A stretch of DNA of 64,000 nucleotides from Cognaticolwellia beringensis (GTDB lineage Bacteria; Pseudomonadota; Gammaproteobacteria; Enterobacterales; Alteromonadaceae), in NCBI RefSeq assembly GCF_002076895.1, contig NZ_CP020465.1, positions 558,001-622,000 of the forward strand. The letters run 5' to 3'. The position numbers and the translations under genes were made by a program. Positions 19,713-29,606 of this stretch are shown here, piece by piece (positions within the stretch are counted from its first letter, which is position 1; every line of letters begins with the position of its first letter). Below the pieces are notes generated by a model. It saw only the letters and a list, made by a program, of their open reading frames with translations, was not told where the DNA came from and did not search any database.

Positions 19713-21515
19713 ATGACTGATCTTAACAATGCCTCTGTAGGCTTTGACGCCCTTGGTTTGCCTGAAAACTTAGTATCTGCTGTAAAAGCACTAGGTTTTG
19801 AATCATCTACTCCAATCCAAGCGCAAACAATTCCACCTTTACTTCAAGGTAAAGACGTTCTTGGTGAAGCACAAACCGGTACAGGTAAAACTGCTGCTTT
19901 TGGTTTGCCTGCACTAGCAAAAATAGACGTAACTATACGTAAACCACAATTAATGGTGCTAGCGCCAACACGTGAGTTAGCCATTCAAGTAGCAGAAGCG
20001 ATTGAAACTTTTGCCAAAGACATGAAAGGTTTGAAAGTTGCGACTTTATACGGTGGTCAATCTTACCAACCACAATTTCAACAACTAGAACGTGGTGCAC
20101 AAGTTGTTGTGGGTACGCCGGGTCGTTTAATGGATCACTTACGTCGTAAGAGCCTTAAATTAGATAACTTATCATTTTGTGTGCTTGATGAAGCCGATGA
20201 AATGTTAAACATGGGCTTTTTAGAAGACATTGAGTGGATCCTTGAGCATCTACCTAAAGAAACACAAATGGCGTTGTTCTCTGCAACCATGCCACCGCAA
20301 ATTCGCAAAGTAGCGAATCGCTTTTTGAAAAATCCTGAGCACATTAAAGTTGCTGCAGTGAAAAAAGAAAAAGCCAATATTACACAATACGCTTGGAAAG
20401 TTAGCGGCATTAACAAAATGACCGCTTTAGAGCGTATTGCTGAAACTGTTGAATATGATGCAATGCTAATCTTCGTTCGTACTCGTAACGATACTATTGA
20501 TGTTGCTGAAAAATTAGAACGTGCAGGCTATGCCTCTGTTGCTTTAAACGGTGATATGAACCAAGCACAGCGTGAACGTACTGTTGACCAACTTAAATCA
20601 GGTGTTTCATCAATTCTTGTAGCGACTGATGTTGTTGCTCGTGGTCTTGATATTCCGCGTCTTTCATTAGTTATTAACTATGATTTACCGGGTGACAACG
20701 AAGCTTACGTTCACCGTATAGGCCGTACAGGCCGTGCTGGTCGTAGTGGTACAGCGATTTCATTTGTTCGTCCACGTGAAATGTATTCTTTACGTCATTA
20801 TGAGCGTTTAACCTCTGGTACGATTGCAATGTACGACTTACCAAATATTCAAGAAATTGGTAAAGCCCGTATTGAGCGTACTTGTAATGAGTTAGCGTCT
20901 ATTGTTGCTGATAAAGAATTAACTGCAATGCGCGAAATTATTGAAACTATGGCAAGTGAGTCAGAACTTTCAATGACAGATTTAGCGGCAGCGTTACTTT
21001 ATCAAAAACAGTTAAAGCAACCATTACAACCGAAAGAAGATCCTAAGCCTCGTCGTGATGCACGTGAAAGAAATGATCGTGATAGCAGTGGTCGCAATGA
21101 TGCACGTGGTGGTCGTAACGATAGTCGTGGCGGTCGTAACGAAGCTCGCGGTGGTCGTGCGGATAGTCGCAACGAAGGTCGTGCAGAGCGCGCTCCTCGT
21201 AAAGCGAAAGTGGCACGTTCAGATGTTGATTGGCAGACTTACCGCTTAGAAGTGGGTAAAGAGCATGGTGCACGTCCTGGTGATATCGTTGGCGCAATTG
21301 CTAATGAAATATCATTAGACAGCAGCTACATCGGTGCTATCAACTTGCATGACAAACATAGCTTTGTACAGTTACCTAAAGGTATGCCTGAAAAGTCTTT
21401 TACACAATTAAAGCGTGTTCAAGTTCGTCGTCAAGCACTTGCTATTACGGTATCAGATGTACAGCCAGCTGCTGAGCGTCCAGCACGCGCACGTAAAGAG
21501 CAACGCACTAACTAA
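19713..21515 (+). CDS. deaD: DEAD-box ATP-dependent RNA helicase DeaD/CsdA
   Basis: A cytosolic RNA helicase of about 600 residues, involved in ribosome assembly and mRNA turnover at low temperature. Motifs in order: AQTGTGKT, PTRELA, TPGR, DEAD, SAT, and HRIGRTGRAGR. A basic Asp/Arg/Gly-rich linker with several GGR(N/A) units follows at about residues 440-500, then a DbpA-type RNA-binding domain (DWQTYRLEVG to VQVRRQALAI). An in-frame ATG at 19695 has no ribosome-binding site, while ATG 19713 follows GAGAAGA. The gene has its own promoter, leader and terminator. Confidence 0.93.
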   Translation: MTDLNNASVGFDALGLPENLVSAVKALGFESSTPIQAQTIPPLLQGKDVLGEAQTGTGKTAAFGLPALAKIDVTIRKPQLMVLAPTRELAIQVAEAIETFAKDMKGLKVATLYGGQSYQPQFQQLERGAQVVVGTPGRLMDHLRRKSLKLDNLSFCVLDEADEMLNMGFLEDIEWILEHLPKETQMALFSATMPPQIRKVANRFLKNPEHIKVAAVKKEKANITQYAWKVSGINKMTALERIAETVEYDAMLIFVRTRNDTIDVAEKLERAGYASVALNGDMNQAQRERTVDQLKSGVSSILVATDVVARGLDIPRLSLVINYDLPGDNEAYVHRIGRTGRAGRSGTAISFVRPREMYSLRHYERLTSGTIAMYDLPNIQEIGKARIERTCNELASIVADKELTAMREIIETMASESELSMTDLAAALLYQKQLKQPLQPKEDPKPRRDARERNDRDSSGRNDARGGRNDSRGGRNEARGGRADSRNEGRAERAPRKAKVARSDVDWQTYRLEVGKEHGARPGDIVGAIANEISLDSSYIGAINLHDKHSFVQLPKGMPEKSFTQLKRVQVRRQALAITVSDVQPAAERPARARKEQRTN

Positions 21516-21540
21516 TCATTTGTGTGACTAGGATTCTGAA

Positions 21541-21574
21541 ACGCCAACTCTTCATTAGAGTTGGCGTTTTTTTT
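21541..21574 (+). terminator. Rho-independent terminator of deaD
   Basis: A perfect 11-bp stem (21541-21551 with 21557-21567), loop TCATT, followed by a run of eight T. Confidence 0.95.
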
Positions 21575-21834
21575 CGTCTGATGAATGTAAAGCCCAAACG
21601 AAGGAAGATGACTTTTAACCGTTTGTTTGATAGATAAATAACACCATAGCTTTTCAATTAGGCATTATGTTAATAAATACGGTTGTTATACCAAGTTGTT
21701 GAATTAGCTTTAACACTGACTAGGAAATGGAACGGGTGCAGTTAAGGTTATTGGCGTTTATCAATATTATTAGCGGTCTGTTTTGACGAAGATTTTGAGG
21801 GTTATCTGAACGATTTGTAGCAGCATAAATTTAC
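21575..21834. other. Intergenic stretch before the hppD regulatory region
   Basis: No gene seen. The only notable item is ATACCAAGTTGTTGAATTA at about 21690, which resembles the ends of the 162-bp repeat at 32931-33092. No inverted partner is visible here. Confidence 0.4.
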
Positions 21835-21852
21835 TGTAAATATAATGTTACA
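21835..21852 (+). promoter_or_regulatory. TyrR/PhhR-like box 1 upstream of hppD
   Basis: TGTAAA-N6-GTTACA, one mismatch from the TGTAAA-N6-TTTACA box used by TyrR and PhhR regulators of aromatic amino-acid genes. It lies 166 bp before the hppD start. Confidence 0.5.
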
Positions 21853-21912
21853 CCTGTGAGCGGCGCTAGCTATAGCTTAGATCATCAGCGCTGACAATTC
21901 GTCCGCTTTGCA

Positions 21913-21930
21913 CGTAAAAATAGATTTACG
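21913..21930 (+). promoter_or_regulatory. TyrR/PhhR-like box 2 upstream of hppD
   Basis: CGTAAA-N6-TTTACG, a perfect palindrome with the GTAAA-N6-TTTAC core of the TyrR/PhhR box. It lies 88 bp before the hppD start and 78 bp from box 1. Confidence 0.55.
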
Positions 21931-22018
21931 CTGCAAAAAATGTCAGTTTTTTCATTCACTTCCTCTATGTTGAATTCACGGTAATAATCGACTTATTGAG
22001 ACAGTGAGAGAAACAGCT

Positions 22019-23062
22019 ATGACAGAAGTATTAAACCCACTAAATTTACGTGGTATCGAATTTATTGAATATGCATCGCCAGATTCTGACTTTATGGCAG
22101 ATGCGTTTTATGGTTTCGGCTTTTCAAAAACAAAAAAATTCAAAGGCCGTGATATTGATTATTTTAATCAGAATGATATCCATTTTTTCTTAAATAATGA
22201 ACAAGCCGGATTTTCAAAAGAATTTGCGAAAAGCCATGGTCCAGCCATTTGTTCAATGGGCTGGCGTGTAGAAGATGCTGACTTTGCTTTTGAGCAAGCG
22301 GTTGCTCGTGGCGCAAAGTCAGCAGAAAACGTTGATAAAAAATTACCTTACCCCGCTATTTTTGGTATTGGCGATAGCTTAATTTACTTCATCGAAAAAT
22401 TTGGCGCTAAAGGCTCTATATATGAAGATGACTGTGAAGATATTGCTGAACCCGTTTTAGTGAAAGACAAAGGCTTTAAAGCTGTTGATCACCTAACTAA
22501 TAACGTTTACCAAGGTACAATGGAGCATTGGGCTAATTTCTATAAAAATATCTTTGGATTTACTGATATTCGCTATTTTGATATTAAAGGTGAAAAATCT
22601 GCCTTGGTTTCATACGCTTTACAGTCGCCTTGTGGCACCTTCTGTATTCCCATTAATGAAGGTAAGGGGCAAAGTAACAACCAAATTGACGAGTATTTAG
22701 ATGAATATAATGGTCCTGGAGTTCAGCATTTAGCTTTTATCTCAGATGACTTATTAGGTTCATTAGACCAATTAGATAAAGGTATTATTGACACTTTGAA
22801 TATTGTGCCTGAATACTATGACGATGTATTTGACCGTATTCCTTGGGTAAAAGAAGACCAACAACGAATTCGTGATCATCAAGTGTTAGTCGATAGCCAA
22901 AAAGAAAATTCGTACTTATTACAAATTTTCACTAAGAATATCTTTGGGCCTATCTTTATCGAAATGATCCAACGTGTTGATGACCAAGGTTTTGGTGAAG
23001 GCAATTTTACGGCTTTATTCAAATCAATTGAATTGAATCAAATAGAACGTGGTGTGCTTTAA
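22019..23062 (+). CDS. hppD: 4-hydroxyphenylpyruvate dioxygenase
   Basis: Converts 4-hydroxyphenylpyruvate to homogentisate in tyrosine catabolism; cytosolic non-haem iron enzyme of the vicinal oxygen chelate fold. 347 residues, normal length. The iron ligands are recognisable: His158 (AVDHLTNNV), His237 (GVQHLAF) and Glu315 (GPIFIEMIQR). ATG 22019 is chosen over the in-frame GTG at 22004 because GAGAGAA is correctly placed for it. No other tyrosine-degradation gene is adjacent. Two TyrR/PhhR-like boxes upstream suggest induction by aromatic amino acids. Confidence 0.95.
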   Translation: MTEVLNPLNLRGIEFIEYASPDSDFMADAFYGFGFSKTKKFKGRDIDYFNQNDIHFFLNNEQAGFSKEFAKSHGPAICSMGWRVEDADFAFEQAVARGAKSAENVDKKLPYPAIFGIGDSLIYFIEKFGAKGSIYEDDCEDIAEPVLVKDKGFKAVDHLTNNVYQGTMEHWANFYKNIFGFTDIRYFDIKGEKSALVSYALQSPCGTFCIPINEGKGQSNNQIDEYLDEYNGPGVQHLAFISDDLLGSLDQLDKGIIDTLNIVPEYYDDVFDRIPWVKEDQQRIRDHQVLVDSQKENSYLLQIFTKNIFGPIFIEMIQRVDDQGFGEGNFTALFKSIELNQIERGVL

Positions 23063-23095
23063 ACGCCTGTTCTTTTCATAACTTCCAGATGATTT

Positions 23096-23119
23096 AAAAG
23101 CCAGCTTATGCTGGCTTTT
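23096..23119. terminator. Bidirectional terminator between hppD and the aspartic protease
   Basis: A 10-bp stem, AAAAGCCAGC/GCTGGCTTTT, with loop TTAT. It has A/T tracts on both sides, so it can serve hppD on the plus strand and the convergent gene on the minus strand. Confidence 0.85.
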
Positions 23120-23123
23120 GGCT

Positions 23124-24023
23124 TTATGCTTCAGGTAAAGCTATATGAGCGTAACCGCCCTTATAATCAATAGTAATTAAAAAGTGTTTAAGGACGTCAT
23201 AACCGATTATGCCTTGAACCTTTTTTCCTTTGATTCGAGACCCTGCTTTTTGATATTGGCTCTCTAAATTAGAGTTATTTCCTTCAGCTGGAATAGTGAC
23301 AAGTACATTTTCTAATTCGAACGGACCAAACTTTAATGATGGAATTCTAAAGCTTTCTGTTTCTACCACAGAGTTGACTCCCATTGAGACAGTTGCTTGA
23401 CTATCTAACTCGTCTAACCAGCCCATTTTATTGGCTACTTTGCGCTCAATAACCATGCCTCCAGAATTTCCAGTATCAAATAAAAGCCATAAGTGTTTAT
23501 CATTAGGCAGTCCAATTTTTACTATAGGCATACCTGTACCTTTTTGACTTTTTATTTCGATGTTTTTAAATTTAGCTACATCGATAGAATCTGGACTAAT
23601 TATACGCATTCTTTTATTTGGATAATCTAGTTGAGTGACAAACTGATCAAAAAATCCACCCCCTAATAAAAAGCCATTAGTATGGTAACCCAAACTCACT
23701 TCAGTCATTTTATCTAGCTCAGTTTCTATACCGAAAAAGCCAACAGGGACATTATTAAAAGTAGTTTTATTATCAGTACCGAAAACGCCTTTTACTCTTA
23801 TTTTGCTACCTTTATCAAAAGTTAAGTTATGCTTGGCGATGAAGGCTTTATTAATGGCATTGAGTTGAGCACCGGTATCAAGAATGGCATAAGTATCAAT
23901 TCCTGCGATAGTAGCAGGGATTTTTACATGACCTCCGTCTAAATTAAAATCAATCCATTGAGTAACACCTGCAGTAGATTCAAGTGTTAATAATAAGAAA
24001 GTCAGAGATAATAATATTTTCAA
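23124..24023 (-). CDS. Exported retropepsin-like aspartic protease with two DTG motifs
   Basis: A protein of about 299 residues with a signal peptide (MKILLSLTFLLL..., cleavage near STAG). Two aspartic-protease motifs are visible: AILDTGAQ at about residue 49 and LLFDTGNSGG in the second half, so both catalytic aspartates may lie in one chain, as in two-lobed pepsins. The family is periplasmic or envelope-located. The longest frame starts with TTG at 24047 and has no ribosome-binding site. The TTG at 24023 is preceded by AAAGGA and begins a clean signal peptide, so I prefer it. Function and substrate are unknown. Confidence 0.75.
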   Translation of the reverse strand: MKILLSLTFLLLTLESTAGVTQWIDFNLDGGHVKIPATIAGIDTYAILDTGAQLNAINKAFIAKHNLTFDKGSKIRVKGVFGTDNKTTFNNVPVGFFGIETELDKMTEVSLGYHTNGFLLGGGFFDQFVTQLDYPNKRMRIISPDSIDVAKFKNIEIKSQKGTGMPIVKIGLPNDKHLWLLFDTGNSGGMVIERKVANKMGWLDELDSQATVSMGVNSVVETESFRIPSLKFGPFELENVLVTIPAEGNNSNLESQYQKAGSRIKGKKVQGIIGYDVLKHFLITIDYKGGYAHIALPEA

Positions 24024-24304
24024 AAATAATCCTTTATTTTTAATCAATTTAAATTATTTATAATAAGAGCTGAGCTTTGTATTAGAAAGCTTAGTGTCTG
24101 TTACTCACTTTACAGACCATAGCAATATCAATCTATTGAGTCAAAAAGTGCTATTAGCGTTTAGTGACTAAATTTCAATGCTAGTAATGAGCTTGCCGCT
24201 AGCTGTCCGATAAAGTTAACACCCGATATTTCTCATCGTTAGTTTTAGTCTCAGTGGACTTCCCATATTTCAATTAGCTGAGTAAATTCATTTATTACAG
24301 ACAT

Positions 24305-24330
24305 AAAAAAAGCGCCAGAAGGCGCTTTTT
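24305..24330 (-). terminator. Rho-independent terminator of suhB
   Basis: A 10-bp stem, AAAAAGCGCC/GGCGCTTTTT, with loop TTCT read on the minus strand. A T run follows on that strand. Confidence 0.9.
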
Positions 24331-24347
24331 AACGGTAAGCATTAACT

Positions 24348-25151
24348 TTACTTGCTTAATGCTTCACCTAAGTGAGGACGAATATCTTTTAAGATTTCTT
24401 TGGCTAAACGTGGGCTACTTGCAACAATGTTACCCGAGTTGCTGTGATTATGACCGCCAACAAAGTCAGTGACTAAACCACCTGCTTCGATGACCATTAA
24501 TTCACCGGCAGCTGTATCCCATGGCTTTAAGCCAATTTCGAAATAACCGTCAACGCGTCCAGCAGCAACATAAGCTAAATCTAACGCGGCAGAGCCAGCG
24601 CGACGCATATCTGATGTTTTACCGAAAAGTGTTTTAAACATTTCTAAATAAGCATTAGTGTGTTGCTTATGTTTGAAAGGGAAGCCTGTCGCCAAAATAG
24701 AACCTTTAAGTTCTTTAGATTGTTTCACGCGAATACGGAAACCGTTTAATTGAGCACCTTTACCACGACTTGCCGTAAATAACTCACCACGGATAGGATC
24801 GTAGATCACTGATTGATCTAATTTTCCTTTAACTTTTAAAGCGATTGAAACCGCAAAGTGTGGAATACCTTTAACGAAGTTAGAAGTACCGTCTAATGGA
24901 TCAATAATCCACTGATAGTCACTTTCTTTACCTTCTATAACGCCACACTCTTCACCAATAATGGTGTGGTGTGGGTAAGATTTTTGAATTGTTTCAACAA
25001 TAGCTAGTTCAGCACTTATATCAACATTAGTAACGATATCGTTAGTACCCTTAGATTCAATTTCAATCTTATCTACTTGTTCAAAAGCGCGCAGAATTAC
25101 TTTGCCCGCAGCACGTGCAGAGCGCACGGCAATATTTAGCATCGGATGCAT
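24348..25151 (-). CDS. suhB: Inositol-1-monophosphatase / Nus accessory factor SuhB
   Basis: 267 residues and very similar to E. coli SuhB from the N terminus (MHPMLNIAVRSARAAGK). The Mg-dependent phosphatase motifs are GEECG, WIDPLDGTSNF and WDTAAGELMVIEAGG. In E. coli it hydrolyses inositol phosphate and also acts in rRNA antitermination complexes; the same dual role is inferred here. It is transcribed alone, divergently from trmJ, with a terminator just downstream. Confidence 0.95.
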   Translation of the reverse strand: MHPMLNIAVRSARAAGKVILRAFEQVDKIEIESKGTNDIVTNVDISAELAIVETIQKSYPHHTIIGEECGVIEGKESDYQWIIDPLDGTSNFVKGIPHFAVSIALKVKGKLDQSVIYDPIRGELFTASRGKGAQLNGFRIRVKQSKELKGSILATGFPFKHKQHTNAYLEMFKTLFGKTSDMRRAGSAALDLAYVAAGRVDGYFEIGLKPWDTAAGELMVIEAGGLVTDFVGGHNHSNSGNIVASSPRLAKEILKDIRPHLGEALSK

Positions 25152-25256
25152 TATCGACTACCCTATATGTTGTAAAATGTCATAAACAGCTATGTAAAAG
25201 AACGAGGTTAATTTTAAAAGTCATACTGGGATGAACCCCCAAAATTAAGCGCGCGA

Positions 25257-25262
25257 ATTATA
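25257..25262 (-). promoter_or_regulatory. -10 element of the suhB promoter
   Basis: A perfect TATAAT on the minus strand, followed by a GC-rich CGCGCGC discriminator about 100 nt before the suhB start. The -35 is poor (TCGCAA at 17 bp). Confidence 0.5.
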
Positions 25263-25553
25263 GCAAACTAATTATCAATTTGCGACACTCTTCTTTACTA
25301 ATAAGCAACGGATGTTGATGAGACTAAATAAAGTAATAGCATAAGATGTATAAGTTACTAAGTTTTCGTTAGCTTATAAGAAAAAGAACTAACCCAGATT
25401 GATAAACACGCAAAAGGGCTGATTTTTTCGCAGTACAAGGATAATGTTCTGTGTTAACATTATCGACAATTTTAGCCGTCTAGATAGGTAATAACGTTAG
25501 CTAATAAAATAATGCTAATGGAATATTGCCTTCGAATTAAGTAAGTGTAGATA
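25263..25553. other. Divergent intergenic region suhB/trmJ
   Basis: No gene is supported here. It should contain the trmJ promoter, but none stands out. Confidence 0.4.
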
Positions 25554-26315
25554 ATGTCAGATTCTTTATTAAGTAAAGTACGTATAGTTCTCGTTAATAC
25601 CTCAGATTGTCGTAATATTGGCTCGGCCGCTCGTGCCATGAAAACAATGGGTTTAACAGATCTTGTTTTAGTTGATCCGATTGAAATGCCTAATGGCCAA
25701 GCACAGGCTTTAGCCGCAGGTGCAACCGATGTGTTAAAAAATGCCAGAGTAGTATCGACGCTTGAAGAGGCGATTGATGATTGTGGTTTAGTGGTTGGCA
25801 CAAGTGCTCGGTCGCGCACACTACCTTGGCCAATGTTAGAACCACGCGGTTGTGGCGAAAAACTGATCACAGAAGCACAAGAGTACCCTGTAGCGTTAGT
25901 CTTTGGTCGAGAGAGCAGTGGTTTAACGAATGAAGAATTACAGCTATGTCACTTTCATGTACAAATTCCAGCTAACCCTGAATATAGCTCATTAAATTTA
26001 GCGATGGCGGTACAAACGTTAAGTTATGAAGTGCGGACTAGCTTCTTAATTCATCAAGAGCAAGCTTTCACGTCAAATGACAGCGAAGAGTATCCACTTG
26101 TTGATGAAACAGAGCGCTTTTATCAACATTTTGAAAATGCACTAAAGTTAACCGGCTTTATTGTGCCTAGTCATCCAGGCTTGGTGATGACTAAGCTGCG
26201 TCGTTTGTTTAATCGCGCACGACCAGATGTAAAAGAATTGAAAATGATGCGTGGTATTTTAGCCTCAGTTGATCGCGCTGCGAAAAGATCTAACACTGAA
26301 GAAAATAAAGATTAA
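25554..26315 (+). CDS. trmJ: tRNA (cytidine/uridine-32-2'-O)-methyltransferase TrmJ
   Basis: A SpoU/TrmH-class (SPOUT knot) methyltransferase, 253 residues, that 2'-O-methylates position 32 of tRNA anticodon loops with S-adenosylmethionine. Diagnostic segments are [22 protein letters not shown] near the N terminus, [12 protein letters not shown], and the C-terminal knot strand [17 protein letters not shown]. Adjacency to cysE and iscR is the common gammaproteobacterial arrangement. Confidence 0.93.
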   Translation: MSDSLLSKVRIVLVNTSDCRNIGSAARAMKTMGLTDLVLVDPIEMPNGQAQALAAGATDVLKNARVVSTLEEAIDDCGLVVGTSARSRTLPWPMLEPRGCGEKLITEAQEYPVALVFGRESSGLTNEELQLCHFHVQIPANPEYSSLNLAMAVQTLSYEVRTSFLIHQEQAFTSNDSEEYPLVDETERFYQHFENALKLTGFIVPSHPGLVMTKLRRLFNRARPDVKELKMMRGILASVDRAAKRSNTEENKD

Positions 26316-26386
26316 TCATAGCTTTGGTTGGAAATTTAATTAAGTTATTCACCATGGCTTTTGGCTAGAGAATTAAGGAACGTTGT

Positions 26387-27196
26387 ATGTTTGACCGCAT
26401 GAAAGAAGATATAAACAGTGTATTTGACCGAGATCCTGCAGCACGCAATGTATTTGAAATTTTAACAAATTACCCCGGTTTACATGCTGTCTGGTTTCAT
26501 CGCATAAGCCATCGTTTGTGGAAATATAATTGGAAATGGTTAGCGCGTTCGTTGTCGACTTTTTCTCGTTGGTTAACCGGCATTGAGATCCATCCGGGTG
26601 CTACGATTGGTCGACGATTTTTTATTGACCATGGTATGGGCGTAGTTATTGGTGGCACAGCAGAAATAGGTGATGACGTAACACTCTACCAAGGCGTTAC
26701 GTTAGGCGGCACAAGTTGGAAAGAGGGTAAACGTCATCCGACCTTAATGGATAATGTTGTTATTGGTGCAGGCGCTAAAATTTTAGGTCCAATTACTATT
26801 GGTAAACACGGAAAAGTGGGCTCTAACTCTGTGGTAGTAAAAGATGTACCTGAAAACGCAACCGCGGTGGGCATTCCAGCGCGTATTGTTAATTCAAGCA
26901 AGGATAAAGGTGACGCTGATAAACGTGAGAAAGTAGCAAAAAAATATGGCTTTGATGCTTATGCTGTTGCTACCGATAACCCTGATCCGGTTGCTAAAGC
27001 TATCGGTCGTTTACTTGATCATATGCATTTAATGGACAATAAAGTCTCTGACTTATGTCGAGAAGTTAATCAACTCGGTGGTGAAGTTTGCCAAGAAGCA
27101 TTACCTGAATTAAGGGTTGGTGAGTTTGACGAAGATGAAAAAGCAGCAGCAAAGCGTCGAGAAAGTGTTACGGAATCTTTTGACCCAACAATTTAG
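26387..27196 (+). CDS. cysE: Serine O-acetyltransferase
   Basis: Makes O-acetylserine from serine and acetyl-CoA, the first step of cysteine synthesis. It could feed the cysteine desulfurase IscS encoded downstream. 269 residues; an N-terminal helical part is followed by a left-handed beta-helix of hexapeptide repeats ([31 protein letters not shown]) and the active-site HGMG and GGTSW loops. The C-terminal 70 residues are charged and extend beyond the hexapeptide domain. It is probably read with trmJ (71-bp gap). Confidence 0.92.
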   Translation: MFDRMKEDINSVFDRDPAARNVFEILTNYPGLHAVWFHRISHRLWKYNWKWLARSLSTFSRWLTGIEIHPGATIGRRFFIDHGMGVVIGGTAEIGDDVTLYQGVTLGGTSWKEGKRHPTLMDNVVIGAGAKILGPITIGKHGKVGSNSVVVKDVPENATAVGIPARIVNSSKDKGDADKREKVAKKYGFDAYAVATDNPDPVAKAIGRLLDHMHLMDNKVSDLCREVNQLGGEVCQEALPELRVGEFDEDEKAAAKRRESVTESFDPTI

Positions 27197-27352
27197 CGAA
27201 ATATTGTTATTTGCAAGGTAAATATATTTTGACTAGTGTCAGTATATTTTCCTTGTGAAAGCACTATTTATGCACAGAACACTTAAATATTAGGATGATA
27301 AAAACCCCTAATTTTATTCCTTTTGATTGACTAATTATTTAACCCGAGTAGA

Positions 27353-27377
27353 ATACTTGAGTAAATCACTCGGGTAT
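27353..27377 (+). promoter_or_regulatory. IscR operator (type 1-like) upstream of iscR
   Basis: A 25-bp palindrome beginning ATACTTGAGT and ending ACTCGGGTAT. It matches 23 of 25 positions of the E. coli type 1 IscR consensus; the two mismatches are symmetric (GAGT/ACTC instead of GACT/AGTC). A further CCGAGT half-site lies at 27344-27349. [2Fe-2S]-IscR would repress the isc operon here. Confidence 0.75.
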
Positions 27378-27381
27378 TTAG

Positions 27382-27409
27382 TTGACTATTTTATAGGGAT
27401 ATGTAAAAT
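27382..27409 (+). promoter_or_regulatory. Candidate isc promoter
   Basis: TTGACT at 27382-27387 and TAAAAT at 27404-27409 with a 16-bp spacer, just downstream of the IscR box. A -35 overlapping the box itself (TTGAGT, 27357) is an alternative. Confidence 0.4.
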
Positions 27410-27436
27410 TGCGCAGCAAATTGATAGGGGTAATAA

Positions 27437-27946
27437 ATGAAATTGACGTCTAAAGGCCGATATGCAGTAACAGCGATGCTTGATGTGGCTATACATGCCG
27501 TAACAGGTCCTGTGCCATTGGCTGATATTTCTGAACGCCAAGGCATCTCTTTATCATACTTAGAGCAACTGTTTTCTCGGCTTAGAAAATACGGACTTGT
27601 TAATAGTGTCCGTGGCCCCGGCGGCGGCTATCGTTTAGGCCAATGTTCAGCGCAAATTACAGTGGCTGATGTTATCAACGCTGTAGATGAAAGTATCAAT
27701 GCCACTAAATGTGGTGGTACAGGTAACTGTCAAGACGGTCAACAATGCTTAACGCATTATTTATGGACTGATTTAAGCGATAGAATTGAAGATTTTTTAA
27801 AAAGCATTTCACTTGCCGAGCTCGTCGAGCAACGAAATGTAAAGATAGTGTCACAACGACAAGATGAAGCCACAGCGAAAGCTCGGAAATCACCTTCGTT
27901 AGAGACCTTAATTACCACCCGCAATATTATGAATGACTGGCATTAA
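27437..27946 (+). CDS. iscR: Fe-S cluster assembly transcriptional regulator IscR
   Basis: An Rrf2-family repressor, 169 residues, that senses iron-sulfur cluster status through a [2Fe-2S] cluster. The N-terminal winged helix is clear ([30 protein letters not shown]). The cluster ligands are the three Cys in [14 protein letters not shown]. It is the first gene of iscRSUA-hscBA-fdx, after an AGGGG site and an IscR box, so autorepression is very likely. Confidence 0.96.
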   Translation: MKLTSKGRYAVTAMLDVAIHAVTGPVPLADISERQGISLSYLEQLFSRLRKYGLVNSVRGPGGGYRLGQCSAQITVADVINAVDESINATKCGGTGNCQDGQQCLTHYLWTDLSDRIEDFLKSISLAELVEQRNVKIVSQRQDEATAKARKSPSLETLITTRNIMNDWH

Positions 27947-27975
27947 TGGCTAGTACAATTGGAGAATATTAATCA

Positions 27976-29190
27976 ATGAAGCTTCCTATTTATTTTGATT
28001 ATTCAGCGACCACACCGGTAGATAAGCGTGTAGCTGAAAAAATGATGCAATACATGACCACTGATGGTTTTTACGGAAACCCAGCATCACGTTCACACAA
28101 ATTCGGCTGGCAAGCAGAAGAAGCGGTTGATATCGCTCGTAATCAAATTGCTGATTTGATTAATGCTGATCCACGTGAAATTGTTATTACCTCAGGTGCT
28201 ACAGAGTCAAACAACTTAGCCATTAAAGGTGCAGCTAAGTTTTACAGCAAAAAAGGTAAGCACATTATTACCTGTAAAACAGAACATAAAGCTGTTTTAG
28301 ATACGTGTCGTGAATTAGAGCGTCAAGGTTTCGAAGTCACTTACCTAGACCCAGAGTCAAACGGTTTAATTGATTTAAATAAATTAAATGACGCGATCCG
28401 CGAAGACACTGTGTTAATCAGCATTATGCACGTGAATAATGAAATTGGTGTTATTCAAGACATCGCTGAAATTGGCGAGATGTGTCGTGCTCGTAAAATT
28501 ATATTCCATGTTGATGCCGCGCAAAGTGCTGGTAAAATTAACATCGATTTACAGCATTTAAAAGTTGATTTAATGTCGTTTTCTGCCCATAAAATTTATG
28601 GTCCTAAAGGCATTGGTGCACTTTATGTTTCTCGTAAGCCTCGTGTGCGTTTAGAGTCACAAATCCACGGTGGCGGTCATGAGCGTGGTATGCGCAGTGG
28701 CACATTAGCAACACACCAAATTGTTGGTATGGGCGAAGCATTTAGAATTGCCAAAGAAGAACTAGCACAAGACGAAGCACACGTAACAAAAATGCGTGAT
28801 CGTTTATGGGCTGGTTTAAACGATATGGAACAAGTTTTTATTAACGGCGACGCTGACAAACGTTACCCAGGTAACTTAAATGTTAGCTTCAACTTTGTTG
28901 AAGGCGAATCGTTAATTATGGCGTTAAAAGACTTAGCGGTATCTTCAGGTTCTGCCTGTACTTCTGCAAGTTTAGAACCGTCATATGTACTTCGAGCGTT
29001 AGGGCTAAATGATGAAATGGCGCACAGTTCAATTCGTTTTAGCTTCGGTCGTTTTACAACAGAAGAAGAAATAGATTACGCCATTGACCTGATTAAAAAG
29101 GCAATTGGCCATTTACGTGACATGTCACCGCTTTGGGAAATGTTCAAAGACGGTATCGATTTAGACTCAATAGAGTGGGCTGCTCATTAG
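27976..29190 (+). CDS. iscS: Cysteine desulfurase IscS
   Basis: A PLP-dependent enzyme of 404 residues that takes sulfur from cysteine as a persulfide and delivers it to IscU and other acceptors. The PLP lysine lies in [12 protein letters not shown]. The persulfide-forming active-site Cys lies in [14 protein letters not shown] on the flexible loop. It is group I IscS length and well placed 29 bp after iscR. Confidence 0.98.
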   Translation: MKLPIYFDYSATTPVDKRVAEKMMQYMTTDGFYGNPASRSHKFGWQAEEAVDIARNQIADLINADPREIVITSGATESNNLAIKGAAKFYSKKGKHIITCKTEHKAVLDTCRELERQGFEVTYLDPESNGLIDLNKLNDAIREDTVLISIMHVNNEIGVIQDIAEIGEMCRARKIIFHVDAAQSAGKINIDLQHLKVDLMSFSAHKIYGPKGIGALYVSRKPRVRLESQIHGGGHERGMRSGTLATHQIVGMGEAFRIAKEELAQDEAHVTKMRDRLWAGLNDMEQVFINGDADKRYPGNLNVSFNFVEGESLIMALKDLAVSSGSACTSASLEPSYVLRALGLNDEMAHSSIRFSFGRFTTEEEIDYAIDLIKKAIGHLRDMSPLWEMFKDGIDLDSIEWAAH

Positions 29191-29208
29191 AGCACTAGGA
29201 GAAATATT

Positions 29209-29592
29209 ATGGCTTATAGCGAAAAAGTAATTGATCATTATGAAAATCCACGCAACGTTGGTTCTTTAGATAAAAACGATCCACAAGTTGCAACTGGTAT
29301 GGTTGGCGCACCTGCATGTGGTGACGTAATGAAGTTACAACTTAAAATTTCAGCTGACGGTATTATCGAAGATGCGAAATTTAAAACTTACGGTTGTGGC
29401 TCTGCCATTGCTTCAAGTTCATTAGTAACTGAGTGGGTTAAAGGTAAGTCTATTGATGAAGCGGGTGAAATTAAAAACACCGCTATCGCTGAAGAACTTG
29501 CTTTACCACCAGTGAAAATTCACTGTTCAATCCTAGCGGAAGACGCAATTAAAGCGGCAATCGAAGATTACCGTAGTAAGCAAAAAGCTTAA
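29209..29592 (+). CDS. iscU: Fe-S cluster scaffold IscU
   Basis: 127-residue scaffold on which [2Fe-2S] clusters are built. The three conserved Cys are in [17 protein letters not shown] and HCSILAED, and the LPPVK motif recognised by the chaperone HscA is intact. It lies 18 bp after iscS with an AGGAGA site. Confidence 0.98.
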   Translation: MAYSEKVIDHYENPRNVGSLDKNDPQVATGMVGAPACGDVMKLQLKISADGIIEDAKFKTYGCGSAIASSSLVTEWVKGKSIDEAGEIKNTAIAEELALPPVKIHCSILAEDAIKAAIEDYRSKQKA

Positions 29593-29606
29593 GCTGGAGA
29601 CTAACT

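Noticed and set aside
25472..25870. 132-residue frame antisense to the start of trmJ
   Set aside because: It overlaps a well-conserved methyltransferase gene and its promoter region, with no protein family features.
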